NCBI GenBank assembly: GCA_054601695.1
Contig: BAAHQB010000386.1
Coordinates: forward strand, 62,001-126,000
Length of the DNA: 64,000 nucleotides
From: Amorphochlora amoebiformis
Lineage: Eukaryota; Cercozoa; Chlorarachniophyceae
Direction: 5' to 3'
A program made the translations under genes and the position numbers. Below, one piece after another: positions 1 to 64,000 of the stretch (position 1 is the first letter of the stretch; every line of letters begins with the position of its first letter). The notes under the pieces were generated by a model, which was given only the letters and a program-made list of their open reading frames with translations, did not search any database and had not been told where the DNA came from.

Positions 1-324
1 ACCTACCGTTAAATACGAACACATGCATGCACCATAGCAACTACCATCGATTGGTTATATTTACAAATCTACGTTGGAATTCTACATGCTTAGTGCAAAA
101 TAAGAATATTTGCACTTATGCAAATGTCACATTGTGCGTGTATGTGTGTGTATGTGCATCTATCGTATTTATGTACGTTTTAGAGAATATACAATTTATA
201 CAGGTCATATAGATATATATATGTGTGTGTATATATATTCTCATAATAATATATGTATATAGTTTTCAAATTGTATGTATATTCCTGTATGTATTCACAA
301 AACTAGTATATACACATATATACT

Positions 325-373
<49 letters not shown>

Positions 374-480
374 ATACATACATACATATATATATTATAT
401 ATTATATATATACATATATATAATATATATATATATATATACACATACATATACATAATACATATATTGTCAATAAAATC
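1..480. other. Left flank, no gene assigned
   Basis: Mixed AT-rich sequence (1-210) followed by (TA)n. On the minus strand this is downstream of the last AATF exon found and could be part of an intron leading to exons outside the window. No coding exon is supported. Confidence 0.5.
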
Positions 481-7047
<6,567 letters not shown>

Positions 7048-7275
7048 GTCTCAAAGATCCCGCTAGTCGGTGAAATCGGCCATTATTAACCGGACACACA
7101 GGGTGTCCCACCACTGTCCGCTTACAGATTGAGTCATAAGTGTGACAAAGCCATTACTTAGCCCATTGTCACTCTTTTACACGTGACAGTTCCCTCCATC
7201 ACGGTTCATTGCCCCAAGTCACGTAATTTGAAATGGACTTCACTAGCGCCTAGACCTCCCCTTTCACGACCTATT
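7048..7275. promoter_or_regulatory. Divergent intergenic spacer, probable bidirectional promoter
   Basis: These 228 bp separate the start codons of the minus-strand AATF gene and the plus-strand giant gene. The spacer has ordinary base composition and no (TA)n. It contains a TGAGTCA motif near 7131, a CACGTGAC box near 7181 and a related GTCACGTAA near 7217. Any role for these motifs is inferred from position only; no TATA box can be singled out. An upstream in-frame ATG at 7183 is possible for the giant gene, but the ATG at 7276 gives a better N-terminus. Confidence 0.5.
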
Positions 7276-53156
<45,881 letters not shown>

Positions 53157-54061
53157 GACTAGTAAGAGTATTTCCATGCCGCGACCAAATTCTAGAAATT
53201 GCATGCACATTACTACTCATGACTCAGTTTAAGTACTAGTTACCAGAGGTAGATGCAATTGCGTAGATTGTACGTCTATTCAGTCTAAGCTAGCTAAGTC
53301 ATCATGAAATCCAGGCCGCTGAGGCCATGACAGTATTGTGTAGATTGGTTTCACCATGGCGTCATCTACACGGGATTTCCGGAAGATCTCGGAGTTCCTA
53401 ATGTAGACCTAAAACTCCGGGAAACCCCACCCCTAGGAACCCCGGAACCCTTCTGGATTCCGTGGATTCTGTACTGTTCTGTGGCCGCAGCCTAGACTAG
53501 TGTAGTATATCGAATAGATACTAGAGATACTCGCGATCGGCTTTGTGTGGAACAATTCAGACTCTAATTTTTACATACACATCAGTCGCCTAAACTAAAT
53601 AGCTAGGTCCTAGCGCCCTCAAATCCATGGCGGTGTCTTCCATATCGACGCATCAATAACACTGCGATGAGAACCTGTTTTGTAAGTTTGCATATGAATA
53701 TTTGAAGTTTTGTGAAAAAAAATTGCATACACATATATATTTTTAGTAAATATAATATATATATATATATATATATATTTACCAATATTGTATTTAAATA
53801 TCAATTTATACACTATCAAGACACATTAGTATACGATGTAAAAATATAAATAAATTGTGTGCATCTTCATATATATGTGTATATATATATATTATGTAAG
53901 TTTATCACTTGCACATTTACATGTATATATATGTATACATATATATATATATAAATATATATACGCATACATATTAAATATACTAACATACCGCCAAAAG
54001 CACAATCACAATTGACATCCAGTCATCGCCAACTGTATATATATATATATATATATATATG

Positions 54062-54098
<37 letters not shown>

Positions 54099-54380
54099 AC
54101 ATATGTAATATATATATTTTAGCATACACATATTATATACATATTTGAATATCTAAACACCATGAAAGCAACAATATAAATAGCATGAGGGGACGCAGTT
54201 CGAATTGTAGATATCCATAGCGTGTTGAAAAATCGTCGCACATTTACTACAGATAGCTTGAGATCGCTGGAGATTCCGGAGATTCTTGGAGATCGTCTGA
54301 TCCTGACTATGATAACAAGTAGTAACGGCTAGAAACGGGGCTTTCGAGTATTAGGTGACAGGACGTGACATTACGCCATG
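53157..54380. other. Intergenic region between convergent giant gene and E2 gene
   Basis: About 1.2 kb between the stop codons of two convergent genes. It holds the longest TA-poor stretch outside exons (about 53157-53740), then a (TA)n-containing part to 54110 and mixed sequence to 54380. No exon-like open segments with good splice sites, RNA gene or repeat family member was recognised. A small inverted repeat GGTGAC/GTCACC lies near 54353-54385, at the 3' end of the minus-strand gene. Confidence 0.55.
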
Positions 54381-62269
<7,889 letters not shown>

Positions 62270-62683
62270 GTGTAAGAGGTCAGGCGACACAGTAAATTCT
62301 CACCAAAAACTTGTCTGAAATCGCTCCTTCAGCCCTTCCTGGATTCATCATCCTTGATTTTTCCGCAATTTTCCGGTAATTTTTGCTCTCCCGAGCACAA
62401 TATCGACTACGTATTCAAACCACCAAACCCACTCCCTCCTCTAGCCTCGATTAAATTTGAAAAATACTCCTCAACCAACCCTCAACAACGTGTTTTCCAC
62501 CTCGAGTGCGGATTGAGAGAGTCCTCCGCCATGCTGACGTGCTCACTGGTAGATGTCCCGGGGATGTCCTATAAGGTCAATTTGCAACGTGGGTTATGGG
62601 TTCCCGAGCTAAAAAGCCCTCCCGTTAGGCTGTATAAGAGGATTAAGCGTGATACAAGGGTGAAGAATACGAAGAGAGGATAA
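62270..62683 (+). CDS. Hypothetical open reading frame, possible exon
   Basis: An open frame of about 137 codons in TA-free sequence ends at a TAA at 62681-62683. The first ATG in frame is near 62534, so an independent gene would be very short; otherwise this would be a terminal exon whose upstream exons were not found. The C-terminal part is basic (VRLYKRIKRDTRVKNTKRG) and the middle reads RVFHLECGLRESSAMLTCS. I do not recognise a family. No clear acceptor was chosen. It may be coding or chance. Confidence 0.3.

Positions 62684-64000
<1,317 letters not shown>

Noticed and set aside
53220-53820. Minus-strand open frames near 53603-53819
   Set aside because: Short, no splice-bounded conserved segment and no link in phase to the E2 gene.

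Overview
This is nuclear DNA of an intron-dense eukaryote, most likely a protist; I cannot name the lineage. Evidence is spliceosomal GT-AG introns, interstitial (CCCTAA)n telomere-like arrays, absence of operons, and three gene models whose short exons join in consistent reading phase across very many introns. Most of the window is (TA)n microsatellite, and almost all of that (TA)n is intronic.

Layout. (1) 481-7047, minus strand: an AATF/Che-1/Bfr2-family nucleolar ribosome-biogenesis gene in at least 17 exons (about 425 codons); its C-terminal part probably continues beyond the left edge. (2) 7048-7275: a 228-bp divergent intergenic spacer, probably a bidirectional promoter. (3) 7276-53156, plus strand: one giant gene of about 110 short exons spread over 46 kb, encoding a roughly 2,500-residue helical-repeat protein with a C2-like module near the N-terminus. 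Overall size and style resemble spastizin (ZFYVE26), but no FYVE finger is visible and that name is tentative. (4) 53157-54380: TA-poor intergenic DNA. (5) 54381-61496, minus strand: a UBE2J1/Ubc6-family ubiquitin-conjugating enzyme in 13 recognised exons, with active-site Cys and a tail-anchor-like C-terminus; the first exon was not found. (6) 61497-64000: a possible hypothetical reading frame at 62270-62683 and otherwise little that can be assigned.

The most unusual feature is how the genes are broken up. Exons average about 70 nt, some are only 12-17 nt, and introns are mainly perfect (TA)n. At about 20 places in all three genes, an exon edge with its splice site has been tandemly copied, in truncated or decayed form, and each copy is embedded in (TA)n. 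Telomere-like CCCTAA arrays and long CT tracts lie in the introns, nearly always with CCCTAA or CT on the coding strand, where they can act as branch point and polypyrimidine tract. A short conserved tag adjoins several telomere-like arrays and looks like the edge of a dispersed element.

The genes do not form a pathway; they are independent housekeeping-type genes (ribosome assembly, a probable membrane-trafficking scaffold, ER ubiquitination). Exon models were made by hand from splice motifs, reading phase and family resemblance; joints that did not close are named.
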